Origin: Lapidilactobacillus achengensis
Lineage (GTDB): Bacteria; Bacillota; Bacilli; Lactobacillales; Lactobacillaceae
NCBI RefSeq assembly: GCF_003946655.1
Contig: NZ_RHOV01000002.1
Location: forward strand, 124,001 to 188,000
Direction of reading: 5' to 3'
DNA length: 64,000 nucleotides
Part shown: positions 41,221 to 54,562 of the stretch, piece after piece
Numbering within the stretch: position 1 is the first letter of the stretch
Layout of the letters: every line of letters begins with the position of its first letter
Made by a program: the position numbers and the translations under genes
Notes under the pieces: generated by a model
What the model was told of the DNA's origin: nothing
Database searches by the model: none
Seen by the model: only the letters and a program-made list of their open reading frames with translations

Positions 41221-42701
41221 TAGGCGTTACCTCCATTTTTAAAAGTCGGCGTTTCCAAATTGTAATGATTGAGTTCTTCAAACGCGGCGGCCGCCCGGAA
41301 AATCGTGCTTTCGTCGAAGCGTTTGGCGATCATCTGCATGCCCACTGGCAAGCCCTCAGCATTGAAGCCGGCAGGGACCGACGCGGCAGGGACCCCAGCC
41401 ATGTTGGCGGAAATGGTCAAAATATCTTTCATATACAGCGTGATCGGATCATCATCATTAACCCCGATCTTAAAGGCGGTATCTGGCGCGGTCGGCCCAA
41501 TGATCAGGTCGTGGGTCGCCAGGATCTTTTCAAAGTCTTGTTTGATCAAGGTCCGGACCGCCGCAGCTTTGTTGAAGTAGGCATCGTAATAGCCGGAAGA
41601 CAAGGCAAAGGTGCCCAGCATGATCCGTCGTTTAACTTCAGGCCCAAAGCCTTCCGAACGACTGCGAACGTAAACATCATCCAAGTTCTTCACGTCAGCG
41701 GCGCGGAAGCCATAACGGATCCCGTCGAAACGCTGCAAGTTAGAGGACGCTTCACTGGAAGCCAACACATAATAAGCCGGCACCGCGTATTTCGTGTGCG
41801 GTAATTGGACGTGATCAATGATCGCGCCTTGGTCGGCTAATTGTTGTAACCCTTTTTCAACTTGGGCCTTAACATCTTCGGCGATCCCTTCGCCAAAGAA
41901 TTCATCGGGAACAGCGATTTTCAAGCCCTTGATACCTTGGCCGATCGCCGCGGTGAAATCAGGCACCGCTTGTTCGGAACTGGTGCTGTCTTTCGCGTCG
42001 TGACCACTGATCGCGCCTAACAGCACCGCAGCGTCTTGCGCCCGGCGGGTAAAGACGCCGATCTGGTCGAAGCTGGAACCAAAGGCGATCAAGCCCCAAC
42101 GGGAAACGCGCCCGTAAGTTGGTTTGATCCCGAAAATACCATTGTAAGCAGCTGGCTGGCGAATCGAGCCCCCAGTATCACTACCTAAGGCCGCGAAAAC
42201 CTCACCGGCGGCGACAGCAGCGGCGGAACCACCCGAAGAGCCTCCAGGAACCCGTTCGAGATCCCAAGGGTTATGGGTCACGCCGAAATGAGACGTTTCG
42301 GTGGAAGAACCCATGGCGAATTCATCCATGTTGGTTTTCCCCAGATTGATTGTGCCCGCGGCGTCTAGTTTCTCAACCACGGTGGCGTCATAAACCGGAT
42401 TGAAGTTATCCAAAATATGGCTCGCCGCCGTTGTGCGGATGCCGTTGGTGACGATATTGTCTTTGTAAGCGATCGGGATCCCCGCCAACAAGTCGTCAGG
42501 ATCGATCCCTTCAGCGTCCAGCTCGGCTGCCCGCGCCAAAGCCTTCTTCTGGTTAATGGTAATGAAGGCGTTCAACGCTGGTTGCTCCGCGTTGATTTTC
42601 GCCAGCGCCGCTTCGGTCAACGCGACGGCGGTAACTTTCTTGTCGACCAAAAGCTGATGCAACGTTTGCAGGTCGTAGTTCAAATAATCGGAATTACTCA
42701 T
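41220..42701 (-). CDS. gatA: Asp-tRNA(Asn)/Glu-tRNA(Gln) amidotransferase subunit A
   Basis: 493 residues, amidase-signature protein that frees ammonia from glutamine. The catalytic Lys lies in [10 protein letters not shown] and the Ser-cisSer pair in [17 protein letters not shown], followed by [15 protein letters not shown]. The start overlaps gatC by four bases and its stop overlaps gatB. Confidence 0.97.
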   Translation of the reverse strand: MSNSDYLNYDLQTLHQLLVDKKVTAVALTEAALAKINAEQPALNAFITINQKKALARAAELDAEGIDPDDLLAGIPIAYKDNIVTNGIRTTAASHILDNFNPVYDATVVEKLDAAGTINLGKTNMDEFAMGSSTETSHFGVTHNPWDLERVPGGSSGGSAAAVAAGEVFAALGSDTGGSIRQPAAYNGIFGIKPTYGRVSRWGLIAFGSSFDQIGVFTRRAQDAAVLLGAISGHDAKDSTSSEQAVPDFTAAIGQGIKGLKIAVPDEFFGEGIAEDVKAQVEKGLQQLADQGAIIDHVQLPHTKYAVPAYYVLASSEASSNLQRFDGIRYGFRAADVKNLDDVYVRSRSEGFGPEVKRRIMLGTFALSSGYYDAYFNKAAAVRTLIKQDFEKILATHDLIIGPTAPDTAFKIGVNDDDPITLYMKDILTISANMAGVPAASVPAGFNAEGLPVGMQMIAKRFDESTIFRAAAAFEELNHYNLETPTFKNGGNA

Positions 42702-43003
42702 GCGTCAGCTTCCCCCTTATCAATGATCGTTGGCACTTTGATCAGCCCATCTTTACTTTCTGGTACGTTTTGTAACAATTGGTCTCGCGTCGGTCCGCCA
42801 GTCACCGGCACGTCTGCCCGAAAGACATTGCGCTCGTCGCTGACCTGAGTTGTTGGCGTTACCCCATCTGTTGGCACTTCTGCCAATTCATTTTCCATCG
42901 CGATGATCTGATCCAGCTGGTGCGTAAATTGTTCCAATTCCGCCTCGCTGAAAGATAACCGTGCAAGTTTTGCCACGTGAGCAACTTGATCTTTTGATAT
43001 CAT
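42698..43003 (-). CDS. gatC: Asp-tRNA(Asn)/Glu-tRNA(Gln) amidotransferase subunit C
   Basis: 101 residues, the small subunit that stabilises GatA/GatB. It has the usual [20 protein letters not shown] start and a C-terminal [18 protein letters not shown] precedes the ATG. First gene of the gatCAB unit, about 65 bases after camS. Confidence 0.96.
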   Translation of the reverse strand: MISKDQVAHVAKLARLSFSEAELEQFTHQLDQIIAMENELAEVPTDGVTPTTQVSDERNVFRADVPVTGGPTRDQLLQNVPESKDGLIKVPTIIDKGEADA

Positions 43004-43069
43004 TGCTAAACGTCCTCCATTCGTTTATCAGTCAAAACTAATTCTATCATTTAACGCCCAACTTACAAA

Positions 43070-46329
<3,260 letters not shown>

Positions 46330-46416
46330 TCACGAAAACGTAAGTTAACTCGAAAATCTGACCGTTCAACTATCGGCGTCCAGCGGCCAGCGTTACAGCA
46401 CCGTTATGAACGGTGC

Positions 46417-48714
46417 TCAATCTACCTTGGTGATCGGCGCGAACACCGCCATCAAATTCTTGATGCCGATCTCTGGAAAGGCAATCGCCAGTTCAACGTC
46501 ATCACCGGTGCCACTGACTTGGACCACTGTACCGACGCCCCATTTTCGGTGTTCCGCTTTATCACCGACTTGCCAGCCCACTTGTTCGGCGCCAACCGAA
46601 CCAGAAGCTGTCTTGGCCTGCTTCGTCGCTTGATAACTCGGCGCTAGGGCTCGAGCCTGACGATTTTGCTCGCGGCGCTGGCTGGCGTTACCGCCACCTG
46701 TAGCGCCGTTATAACGACCACCCCGACCTTGGTCAAAGGGAAAAGGACTGCCCACATTGGCGGTGGCGTGATTCTCTTCCACTAAAACCTCCGAATCGAT
46801 CTCGTTCAAAAAGCGAGACGGCGGATTGCTTTGCGTGCGTCCATAAAGCATCCGCGCGTAGGCGTTGGTCAAGAATAACTGTTGTTGCGCCCGAGTAATC
46901 CCCACATAGGCCAAGCGGCGCTCCTCTTCCAACGCATCATCATCCAATAAGGCCCGGGACAGGGGGAAAATCCCTTCTTCCAGGCCGACCAGGAAGACCA
47001 CCGGGAACTCCAACCCTTTAGCCGCATGCAAGGTCATCAACGTGACTTGCTTAATGTCCTCTTCCAGATCATCTTGATCCGAAGTCAGCGCCAAGCCCGC
47101 GATAAAATCGGTCAAAGGCTCGCTGTCGTCCGTTTCTGGCTCATAACTATCATCAAATTGTTGCGTCACCGTGAGAAACTCAGCCAAGTTTTCCAAGCGC
47201 GTCTCGGCTTCGACGGTTTTTTGCGCCTCAAGATTGGTTTGATAGCCGCTTTTCTCCAATAATTGTTTGGTCAAGTCGGTCATTGATAGATTCAAGCGTT
47301 GGTCGCGCAGATCATAGATCAATTGGGCAAAGTCCAGCAGACTCGTCCGCGCCCGCGCTGGCAAATTCGCCAAATCAACATTATGCGCCGCCTCTAAGAG
47401 CGACCAGTCATGTTCGTCGGCGAATTCCTGTAACTTACCAACGGTCCCCGCGCCTAACCCACGCTTCGGTTCGTTGACCACCCGATTGAAGCTCAACGAA
47501 TCGGCCGGATTGGCCACCAGCCGTAAATACGCCAAGATATCCTTGATTTCCTTACGATCGTAAAACTTATGCGCACCCACTAATTTATACGGCATATTGG
47601 CCCGCAGTAGGACTTCTTCCAGCACCCGGGATTGGGCGTTGGTCCGATAAAGAATCGCAAAATCACCGTAGTTCCGGTGGTCCGTAGCGATGCCGGTCCG
47701 AATTTGACTAACGACAAAGTTAGCCTCATCGGTTTCACTTTGCGCGCGGTAATACACCAGCTTATCGCCCGTTGGATTATCCGTCCATAATTCTTTCGGC
47801 TTACGATAATTGTTGTGTTGGATCACCGCATTGGCCGCTTCCAGAATATTCTTGGTTGAGCGGTAGTTTTGCTCCAAGAGAATGCTCTGGGCGTCCGGAT
47901 AATCCTTCTCGAAATTCATGATATTATCCATATTCGCGCCCCGCCAGCCGTAAATACTCTGATCAGCGTCACCGACCACGCAAACATTGTGGTAGCCAGC
48001 TCCTAGCAACCGCACCAGCTGATATTGAGCCTCATTGGTATCCTGATATTCATCCACATGGATATAGCGATAGCGCCGTTGGTAATACCCTAAAGTTTCA
48101 GCATCCCGTTGGAACAACAAAATCGTTTCCATGATCAAATCGTCGAAGTCAAAGGACTGATTTCGCTTCATTTCTCGCTGATAGATTGTGTAAACCTGGC
48201 TGACGATCTGATCAAAACCCTGACCAGCCGTAGCCGCAAATATTGCCGGCGTCGCCAATTCGTTCTTGGCCTGACTGATCGCGCCTAAAATCGCTTTTGG
48301 ATCATACCGCTTGGGATCCAGATTCAATTGCTTCAAAATACGCTTGACCAAGGTTAATTGTTCCGCCGGATCAGCGATCGAAAATGAACTGCTGTAATCA
48401 ATTTTCTTCGCTTCCCGCCGCAAGATCCGCAAACACAAAGCGTGGAAAGTCGCCACCATGACTTCATTGGCGTCAGCGCCCAGCAAACGTTCCACCCGTT
48501 CCCGCATTTCCCGCGCGGCCTTATTAGTAAAGGTAATGGCCAAAATCTGCCAAGGCAACACGCCTTTTTCTTGAATCAAGTAGGCGATTCGATGGGTCAA
48601 CACGCGAGTTTTGCCCGAGCCCGCGCCTGCCATGATCAGCAGAGGGCCCTCAGTTGCTTTGACCGCCTCTGCTTGTTTATCGTTCAAACCTGCCAATAAT
48701 TTACTTACGACCAT
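46417..48714 (-). CDS. pcrA: ATP-dependent DNA helicase PcrA
   Basis: 765 residues, superfamily 1A helicase. Motif I GAGSGKT near residue 35, motif II VDEYQDTN, motif III GDADQSIYGWRGA, motif V LMTLHAAKGLEFPVVF, motif VI YVGITRAQQQL. The C-terminal Tudor-like domain (HRKWGVGTVVQVSG) binds RNA polymerase in homologues. GGAAGGACGG precedes the ATG. First gene of the minus-strand pcrA-ligA-camS run; a hairpin GCACCGTT/AACGGTGC lies just after its stop (46396-46415). Confidence 0.97.
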   Translation of the reverse strand: MVVSKLLAGLNDKQAEAVKATEGPLLIMAGAGSGKTRVLTHRIAYLIQEKGVLPWQILAITFTNKAAREMRERVERLLGADANEVMVATFHALCLRILRREAKKIDYSSSFSIADPAEQLTLVKRILKQLNLDPKRYDPKAILGAISQAKNELATPAIFAATAGQGFDQIVSQVYTIYQREMKRNQSFDFDDLIMETILLFQRDAETLGYYQRRYRYIHVDEYQDTNEAQYQLVRLLGAGYHNVCVVGDADQSIYGWRGANMDNIMNFEKDYPDAQSILLEQNYRSTKNILEAANAVIQHNNYRKPKELWTDNPTGDKLVYYRAQSETDEANFVVSQIRTGIATDHRNYGDFAILYRTNAQSRVLEEVLLRANMPYKLVGAHKFYDRKEIKDILAYLRLVANPADSLSFNRVVNEPKRGLGAGTVGKLQEFADEHDWSLLEAAHNVDLANLPARARTSLLDFAQLIYDLRDQRLNLSMTDLTKQLLEKSGYQTNLEAQKTVEAETRLENLAEFLTVTQQFDDSYEPETDDSEPLTDFIAGLALTSDQDDLEEDIKQVTLMTLHAAKGLEFPVVFLVGLEEGIFPLSRALLDDDALEEERRLAYVGITRAQQQLFLTNAYARMLYGRTQSNPPSRFLNEIDSEVLVEENHATANVGSPFPFDQGRGGRYNGATGGGNASQRREQNRQARALAPSYQATKQAKTASGSVGAEQVGWQVGDKAEHRKWGVGTVVQVSGTGDDVELAIAFPEIGIKNLMAVFAPITKVD

Positions 48715-48850
48715 GTTGCCGTCCTTCCCGAAACCTGTTTTGTATATAGCATCCAGACTACCATTATAACAAAAAAACGGGGCGAAAATATTAAAATTCC
48801 ATGAGGCTTTGCTTTCGGCGCCTTTTTATTCGCGCTGGCGAGGAAAATAG

Positions 48851-48895
48851 AAAACTCGCAACCAAGAGCTTGTGGTTACGAGTTTTTCTGTTTTT
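48851..48895. terminator. Terminator at the edge of composite unit U4
   Basis: AAACTCGcAACCA pairs with TGGTTaCGAGTTTTT, with T-rich sequence on both sides. No gene ends towards it on either strand (pcrA starts just to the left), so it may end transcripts of the repeat unit or protect pcrA from them. Confidence 0.65.
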
Positions 48896-48931
48896 GAATG
48901 GGTGAACTAGCTGAAAAACTAAAGTAGGTTG

Positions 48932-49097
48932 GCCGCAGCTTGCGCTGCGAAATTCGGGGTTAGCTCGCTGTGGGCGCTGTTTTGAGCCAATCCGCAAAGT
49001 GCGCGGCTTGTCTCAAAATCAGGCCTTGTCCTAAGCGGCAGAGCCGCCAAGGACAATTTCACGGCGATCTCACCCCGAATTTCTCCGCTCCAGCCGC
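48932..49097 (-). repeat. T-element T7 (type B)
   Basis: Reverse copy. Outer stem GAAATTCGGGG/CCCCGAATTTC, hairpin 2 TTTTGAG/CTCAAAA, hairpin 1 GTCCTAAGCGGC/GCCGCCAAGGAC. First part of composite unit U4. Confidence 0.8.
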
Positions 49098-49486
49098 TCA
49101 ACGTTATAGCAGCCGTTTGAGCACTCACGCCCGTTTGAGCACTCACGCCATTTGGCAAGCTATCGCCAATTGATGGGGATCCCCGCAATTGATGGCCGTG
49201 GTTAGTGGGTACCAGCTTTAAATTGGTGACACCAGTGCAGTCTGTCTGATGAACAGACCAGATTCTTGATGAATCTGCCAAATCGGTCGGTTTTCAACCA
49301 GAATCCGTTCAAGTGCGATAATGATGTTCAGCTCACACAATGTGTCCCGATCTCCTAATCCAAATCCGTTGGCATTGCTGTACCACTCCAAAATTGGTAA
49401 TTGTTTTGACCTCTCGCTTGCAAAACCTCTTCGTCAAATCCTTCGCTTCATTTGCAGATAGGCTCAATGCTGCCTAGCAACCGCCT
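49098..49486. repeat. Linker of composite unit U4
   Basis: About 390 bases, reverse of the U1 linker. GTTTGAGCACTCACGCC occurs twice in tandem at 49117-49149. Landmarks: CCATCAATTGCGGG-like region, GGTTAGTGGGTACCAG, TGGCATTGCTGTACCACTCC. No shared reading frame. Confidence 0.7.
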
Positions 49487-49761
49487 CAGGACGTGTGGCT
49501 CAGCGGTGAGATTATTCTTAGCGATTTATCGCTTAGAATAAGGCCTGATTTTGAGACAAGCCGCCGGGCTTGCGGATTGGCTCAAAACAGTGCCCACCGC
49601 GTTCGGAACAGAGTGTGAACCGACCCGGTCAGCTCCTGAGCATTAGCCTAGCAATTGTTTTGGAAGCCGCACTTTGCTTCCGGAAAAATTGCGTAGCTAA
49701 GCGCAGGGAGCTGGGTCGGTGAACACGTTTCCAGCCACGACAAACGTCCTGAGGCGGTTGC
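49487..49761 (+). repeat. T-element T8 (type C') interrupted by A14
   Basis: Outer stem CAACCGCCTCAGGACGT/ACGTCCTGAGGCGGTTG. Hairpin 1 is ATTCTTAGCGAT/ATCGCTTAGAAT, fully recoded relative to T6 but paired. Hairpin 2 TTTTGAG/CTCAAAA. A14 lies in the 3' arm between GTTC and CAGCC. Confidence 0.8.
49610..49732 (+). repeat. A-element A14 (inside T8)
   Basis: Nearly identical to A13 (outer arms AACCGACCCGGTCAGCTCC). Preceded by GGAAC and ending CACGTTTC. Confidence 0.83.
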
Positions 49762-49922
49762 GTTCCCATCCCAACCCAGCACACCTGCAATCAAGCACGG
49801 ACTTCCGGAATCAGTTGGCATTGCCGTACCACCCTAAAAAGAGTGATTGTTTTAACCTCAACCTTGCAAAACCACTTCGTCAGATATCTATCTTCGATTG
49901 CAGATAGGCTCAATTCTGCCTA
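49762..49922. repeat. Spacer between T8 and T9
   Basis: About 160 bases, matching 38328-38504 and, in reverse, 63339-63500. Contains CCTGCAATCAAGC, TGGCATTGCCGTACCACC and CACTTCGTCAGATATC. Confidence 0.65.
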
Positions 49923-50081
49923 GCAACCGGCTGGGACTGCGCGGCTCAGTGGTGAAATTGTCCTTAGCGGCTTTGCCGCTTAGGACAAGGCTCGATTTGA
50001 AGACAAGCCGCGCACTTTGCGGATTGGCTTCAAACGACGCCCACCACGTTCCAGTCCGCATCAGCAGTCCCAGCCGGTTGC
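49923..50081 (+). repeat. T-element T9 (type C)
   Basis: Forward copy almost identical to T6, hairpin 1 GTCCTTAGCGGC/GCCGCTTAGGAC. Followed by the GCGCTCACGCGC hairpin and CCTGCAATCAAGC, the right end of unit U4. Confidence 0.82.
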
Positions 50082-50158
50082 GCTCACGCGCAACACCCCG
50101 CACACCTGCAATCAAGCGAACAATCAGGAATAGAACCCCGCCGTTATCACAAGAAAGG

Positions 50159-51454
50159 CTACTTCAACCCCAGTCGCCGGAAAATCAAATCGACCCGGCG
50201 CAAATGCCAGCGATAATCAAAGGCGTCATCCAACTGTTCCGGCGTCAACTGCGCCATCACCTGGGGATCATCCGCCAACAAAGTCTTAAAGTCCAACCCC
50301 TCATTCCAAACCAAGGCGGTTTTGCCCTGAACCAAATCGTAGGCTTGCTCGCGGCTCAAACCGCTCTCAACGAGTTTCAACAAAACTCGTTGGCTGAAGA
50401 TCAAGCCGTGGGTCAGGTTAAGATTCTGGAGCATTTTATCCGGGAAGACGCCAAGGTTGGTCAAGATCTGGTTGAAGCGCGTTAACTGATAGTCCAGCAG
50501 GCTGGTCGCGTCAGGTAAGACGATCCGTTCAACTGAGCTGTGGGAAATATCCCGTTCGTGCCACAGACCAACATCCTCCAACGCAGGCGTTTGATAGCCG
50601 CGAAGAACGCGGGCTAGACCGGTCAAATTCTCAGAACCGATCGGATTGCGCTTATGCGGCATCGCCGAAGAACCCTTTTGACCAGCGGCGAAGCTTTCTT
50701 CGACTTCGTGGACTTCAGTTCGTTGGAGGTGGCGGATTTCTAAGGCGAAGCGCTCGATGGAAGTGGCAATCAAGGCAATCGTCGAGAGATATTCGGCATG
50801 AAGGTCACGGGGCAGGACCTGCGTGGAAATGTCTTGCGCGCGCAGCCCCAACTTTTCGGTCACAAAAGCTTCGATTTCTGGTGGAATATTGGCGAAGGTG
50901 CCGACTGCGCCGCTGATTTTACCGGCTTCGACTCCTTGGGCCGCGTGTTCAAACCGTTCAATGTCCCGCTTGAGTTCGGCGTACCAAGTTGCCAAAACCA
51001 GGCCGAAAGTGGTTGGCTCAGCATGAACGCCATGGGTGCGCCCGATCATGACCGTGTCCTCAAATTCCACGGCCCGCCGCTTGATTGTGGCCAACAACTC
51101 ATTCAAATCGGCGCGGATCAGGTCGTTGGCTTGTTTTAAGCGGTAGCCTTGAGCGGTATCCACCACATCCGTTGACGTCAAGCCAAAGTGGATCCATTTG
51201 CGCTCGGCGCCTAAAGACTCGGAAACGGCGCGGGTAAAAGCGACCACATCATGCTTGGTCACTTTCTCCAATTCTTGGACACGCTCGGCGTCAAAGCTGG
51301 CGTTGGCTTTGATTTTAGCCGCGTCAACCGCCGGGATCTCACCTAGGGTTGACCAAGCTTCACAGGCCAAAACCTCGACTTCTAGCCAAGATTGATATTG
51401 GTTCTGTAAGCTCCAAATTCGCGCCATTTCTGGGCGGGTATAACGTTCGATCAT
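50159..51454 (-). CDS. purB: Adenylosuccinate lyase
   Basis: 431 residues, fumarase-superfamily lyase acting twice in purine synthesis (SAICAR to AICAR, and adenylosuccinate to AMP). The signature GSSAMPHKRNP is present, the catalytic His is in MIGRTHGVHAEPTTFG, and HFGLTSTDVVDTAQG is the first conserved block. A-elements A15 and A16 lie between purK and purB on the same strand. GGAGAG precedes the ATG. Confidence 0.96.
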   Translation of the reverse strand: MIERYTRPEMARIWSLQNQYQSWLEVEVLACEAWSTLGEIPAVDAAKIKANASFDAERVQELEKVTKHDVVAFTRAVSESLGAERKWIHFGLTSTDVVDTAQGYRLKQANDLIRADLNELLATIKRRAVEFEDTVMIGRTHGVHAEPTTFGLVLATWYAELKRDIERFEHAAQGVEAGKISGAVGTFANIPPEIEAFVTEKLGLRAQDISTQVLPRDLHAEYLSTIALIATSIERFALEIRHLQRTEVHEVEESFAAGQKGSSAMPHKRNPIGSENLTGLARVLRGYQTPALEDVGLWHERDISHSSVERIVLPDATSLLDYQLTRFNQILTNLGVFPDKMLQNLNLTHGLIFSQRVLLKLVESGLSREQAYDLVQGKTALVWNEGLDFKTLLADDPQVMAQLTPEQLDDAFDYRWHLRRVDLIFRRLGLK

Positions 51455-51481
51455 GTGCTCTCTCCTCCGCTACTGTCCATT

Positions 51482-51604
51482 GTTGAAACGTGCTACACAC
51501 AACTGACTTTTCCGCTTAACTACGCTAGGATTCTGGAAGCAAACCCGCTTCCAAACTCCTAGCTAGGTTAATGCTCAAAGTCAACCCGTTGTGTTCCGCA
51601 CTCT
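51482..51604 (-). repeat. A-element A15
   Basis: Minus-strand copy, outer arms GGAACACAACGGGTTGACTTT/AAAAGTCAGTTGTGT, inner TAGGAGTTTGGAAGC/GCTTCCAGAATCCTA. Ends about 25 bases before the purB start. Confidence 0.83.
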
Positions 51605-51724
51605 AAACGTGCTCACCACCCCAGCTCCCTGCGCTTAGCTACGCAATTGTTCCGAAAGCAAAGCCCAGCTTTCAAAACAATTGCTAGGCTAATGCTCAGA
51701 AGCTGCCCAGGTCGGCTCGCACTC
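51605..51724 (-). repeat. A-element A16, chimaeric
   Basis: Inner stem CAATTGTTTTGAAAGC/GCTTTCGGAACAATTG is intact, but the outer arms do not match each other: the 5' arm is of the A1/A10 kind (GAGCCGACCTGGGCAGCTTCT) and the 3' arm of the A13 kind (CAGGGAGCTGGGGTGG). It looks like a recombinant. Its 5' end is five bases after the purK stop. Confidence 0.78.
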
Positions 51725-51729
51725 TGGTT

Positions 51730-52845
51730 TTACCATAATTCCGTGTGTTCGACCAATTCTATTAAACTGGCGTGGTCATTGGCGATGATCATGGCCTCGC
51801 CAATGGTGGCGCCGTCAGCGACGCCGGTGATCACTGGCCAAAACAGGAACTGCCAGTTGGCTCGCTTCTGGATCTGCGCGAAAACTTGCGGCTCTGATTT
51901 CGCGGGCAAACTTAATAGCGCCCCTGCTTGCCGCAAATAGAGTTCCGGCAAGGGCCACTCGCAAAGGCTGCGCAACTGTAAGTCATACTGCGAAAAATTA
52001 GTCACACTGTCATACAGATCGGCGCCTTGATACGGTCCGGGATAAATGCGATCAACGAAGAGAATCCCCGCCTCAGTAGCGAAGAAAGTCACCCCCAAGA
52101 GACCTTGATAATCAAGGTTCTCAGCGATTTGAGTGGCCACGCGCTGGATCTCGTGAACCAGGGGCGCCGGCATTTCTTGATGGGCCAAGGCGCTATGGAA
52201 ACGGCCTTCGCGGGCAACGGTTTCCAACACCGGCAACGTTTGGATTCGTTGTTGCGCGTCCTTCGTGACCATGATCGCGTATTCCTTGCTGACTGGCACC
52301 CACGATTCCAAAATATAACTACCATCACTGAGCTGCCCGGCCAGGCGGTTCACATCTTCCGCGGACTTCAAAATATAATGCGCCTGACCGATGCCCTTTT
52401 GGATCGGCTTCAAGACGCTGGGAAAGCCAATGGAGTCAACCGCCGCGCGAATATCGGCCAGCGAAACCGCCATCGCGTAAGGGGGAATATTAATGTTATG
52501 GTCTTCTAGGAATGTCTTCTCCAAGTACCGATCTTGCGTCATCGCCAACAACTCGGTGCCCTGAGGTAATTTGGCGCTGATCTGGGCTTCATTTAAACTG
52601 TTGATACTGATTTTCTCGTCTTGGAAAATCACCACCGAACTTGCCGCGGCTAACTGCCGCAACCGCTGAACATCAGTGGGCGCGCCAACGATCACCTGGT
52701 CGGCTTCTTTGGTGGCCAGGTCACTGGCGTCGGGCACCAGTAGATTCACCAAGAAACCCATCCGATGGGCCGCTTGCGCCAATTGCCAATTACTTTGGCC
52801 ACCACCAATAATGCCAATATAAGAACGTGGATAAATGAAACTCAT
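51730..52845 (-). CDS. purK: 5-(carboxyamino)imidazole ribonucleotide synthase
   Basis: 371 residues, ATP-grasp enzyme making N5-CAIR from AIR, bicarbonate and ATP. The N-terminus has GIIGGGQSNWQLAQAA (GGGQ phosphate loop), the ATP-grasp part FPSVLKPIQKGIG and SYILESWVPVSKEYAIMV, and the metal-binding LFVDRIYPGPYQGADLYD (usual E-x-A-x-R-P-H-N-S-G-H pattern is altered). The altered end means a divergent PurK. ATG 52845 has AGAGGG upstream. No purE is adjacent. Confidence 0.85.
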   Translation of the reverse strand: MSFIYPRSYIGIIGGGQSNWQLAQAAHRMGFLVNLLVPDASDLATKEADQVIVGAPTDVQRLRQLAAASSVVIFQDEKISINSLNEAQISAKLPQGTELLAMTQDRYLEKTFLEDHNINIPPYAMAVSLADIRAAVDSIGFPSVLKPIQKGIGQAHYILKSAEDVNRLAGQLSDGSYILESWVPVSKEYAIMVTKDAQQRIQTLPVLETVAREGRFHSALAHQEMPAPLVHEIQRVATQIAENLDYQGLLGVTFFATEAGILFVDRIYPGPYQGADLYDSVTNFSQYDLQLRSLCEWPLPELYLRQAGALLSLPAKSEPQVFAQIQKRANWQFLFWPVITGVADGATIGEAMIIANDHASLIELVEHTELW

Positions 52846-53006
52846 CTGCACAAACCCTCTAACTTCATGATTTGACGGCAACACGTGCTTGCCGTAACGC
52901 GACTACTATTGTCATTCTAGCAAATTTGACCGGGAAAAACACTTCTTATGCCGTCAGGACGCCGATTGTCGCGTCCGCGAACTGACATTGACACCGTCTG
53001 TTCAGG

Positions 53007-53769
<763 letters not shown>

Positions 53770-54471
53770 TTAATTGGCGCTGGTTTGATCATACTGATCC
53801 AGCTTGTAGGTTTCCACTAAAGAGACGATTTTGGCGGCATATTCTGGATCGGTGGCATAGCCATCTGTTTCCAAGGCCTGAGCCGCCGCATGGTAGTCTT
53901 TGGCCGCCAAGAAATGCTGGTACTGCTGGGGATTCCAGGTTGTGCCGCGCACAAATAATTGGGCATGGTCCAAAATCGAAGCGGCGTACGAGTCATAGAC
54001 GCGAAAACGGGCGGTCACCGTTTGCCACTCGCCGTTAACATATTCTTGCGTGGTCATTTCCTGGGTATTCGCGGGATCCGAGCCCTTCACCCCAAATAAA
54101 TTGTTATATTTGGCGCTGAGGGCACTCTTGCCCCAATTACTTTCCAGGATCGCCTGGGCAATGGTCACACTGGGCAGCACCGCATAAGTTTGGTGTAACT
54201 TAACGGCTTCCGGTGCCACTTTCTTGATGAAGTCCCGCTTTTCCTGCCGCTCGCGGGCAGCCGCTTGCGACGAGGCCGCCTGTTGCGCCGCAAGGTTTTC
54301 TTCCTGTTGATGGGAGTGGAGAAACAACACCACCACGATTCCCAAGACAAAGAAGATCAAGATCCCCAAGAAGAAATTATTCGTATCGACCATTTTGCCG
54401 CGCGACCGCTTCGGCTTGCGCGGTGGACGCGCCGGCGTGGCTCTTTTCTTTTTAGGCTGATAAGGCAACAA
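53770..54471 (-). CDS. Membrane-anchored glucosaminidase-domain protein (GH73)
   Basis: 233 residues, TTG start at 54471 with GGAG six bases upstream. A strongly basic cytoplasmic N-terminus (KKKRATPARPPRKPKRSRG) precedes one membrane segment (about 33-51), then a Q/A-rich linker and a GH73-like domain (about 80-233: TYAVLPSVTIAQAILESNWG, then NNLFGVKGS and YDSYAASILDHA). The catalytic Glu is the one in ILESNWG. It cuts the glycan chain of peptidoglycan at the outer membrane face. Confidence 0.9.
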   Translation of the reverse strand: MLPYQPKKKRATPARPPRKPKRSRGKMVDTNNFFLGILIFFVLGIVVVLFLHSHQQEENLAAQQAASSQAAARERQEKRDFIKKVAPEAVKLHQTYAVLPSVTIAQAILESNWGKSALSAKYNNLFGVKGSDPANTQEMTTQEYVNGEWQTVTARFRVYDSYAASILDHAQLFVRGTTWNPQQYQHFLAAKDYHAAAQALETDGYATDPEYAAKIVSLVETYKLDQYDQTSAN

Positions 54472-54562
54472 CGCCCACTCCTTTGTTTCGCTAAATTTAC
54501 CCCATTTTTCAAAAAAACAGTTGCAATTAGTTGACCGGTCGAACGAAGCAGCGGCTTGGCGC

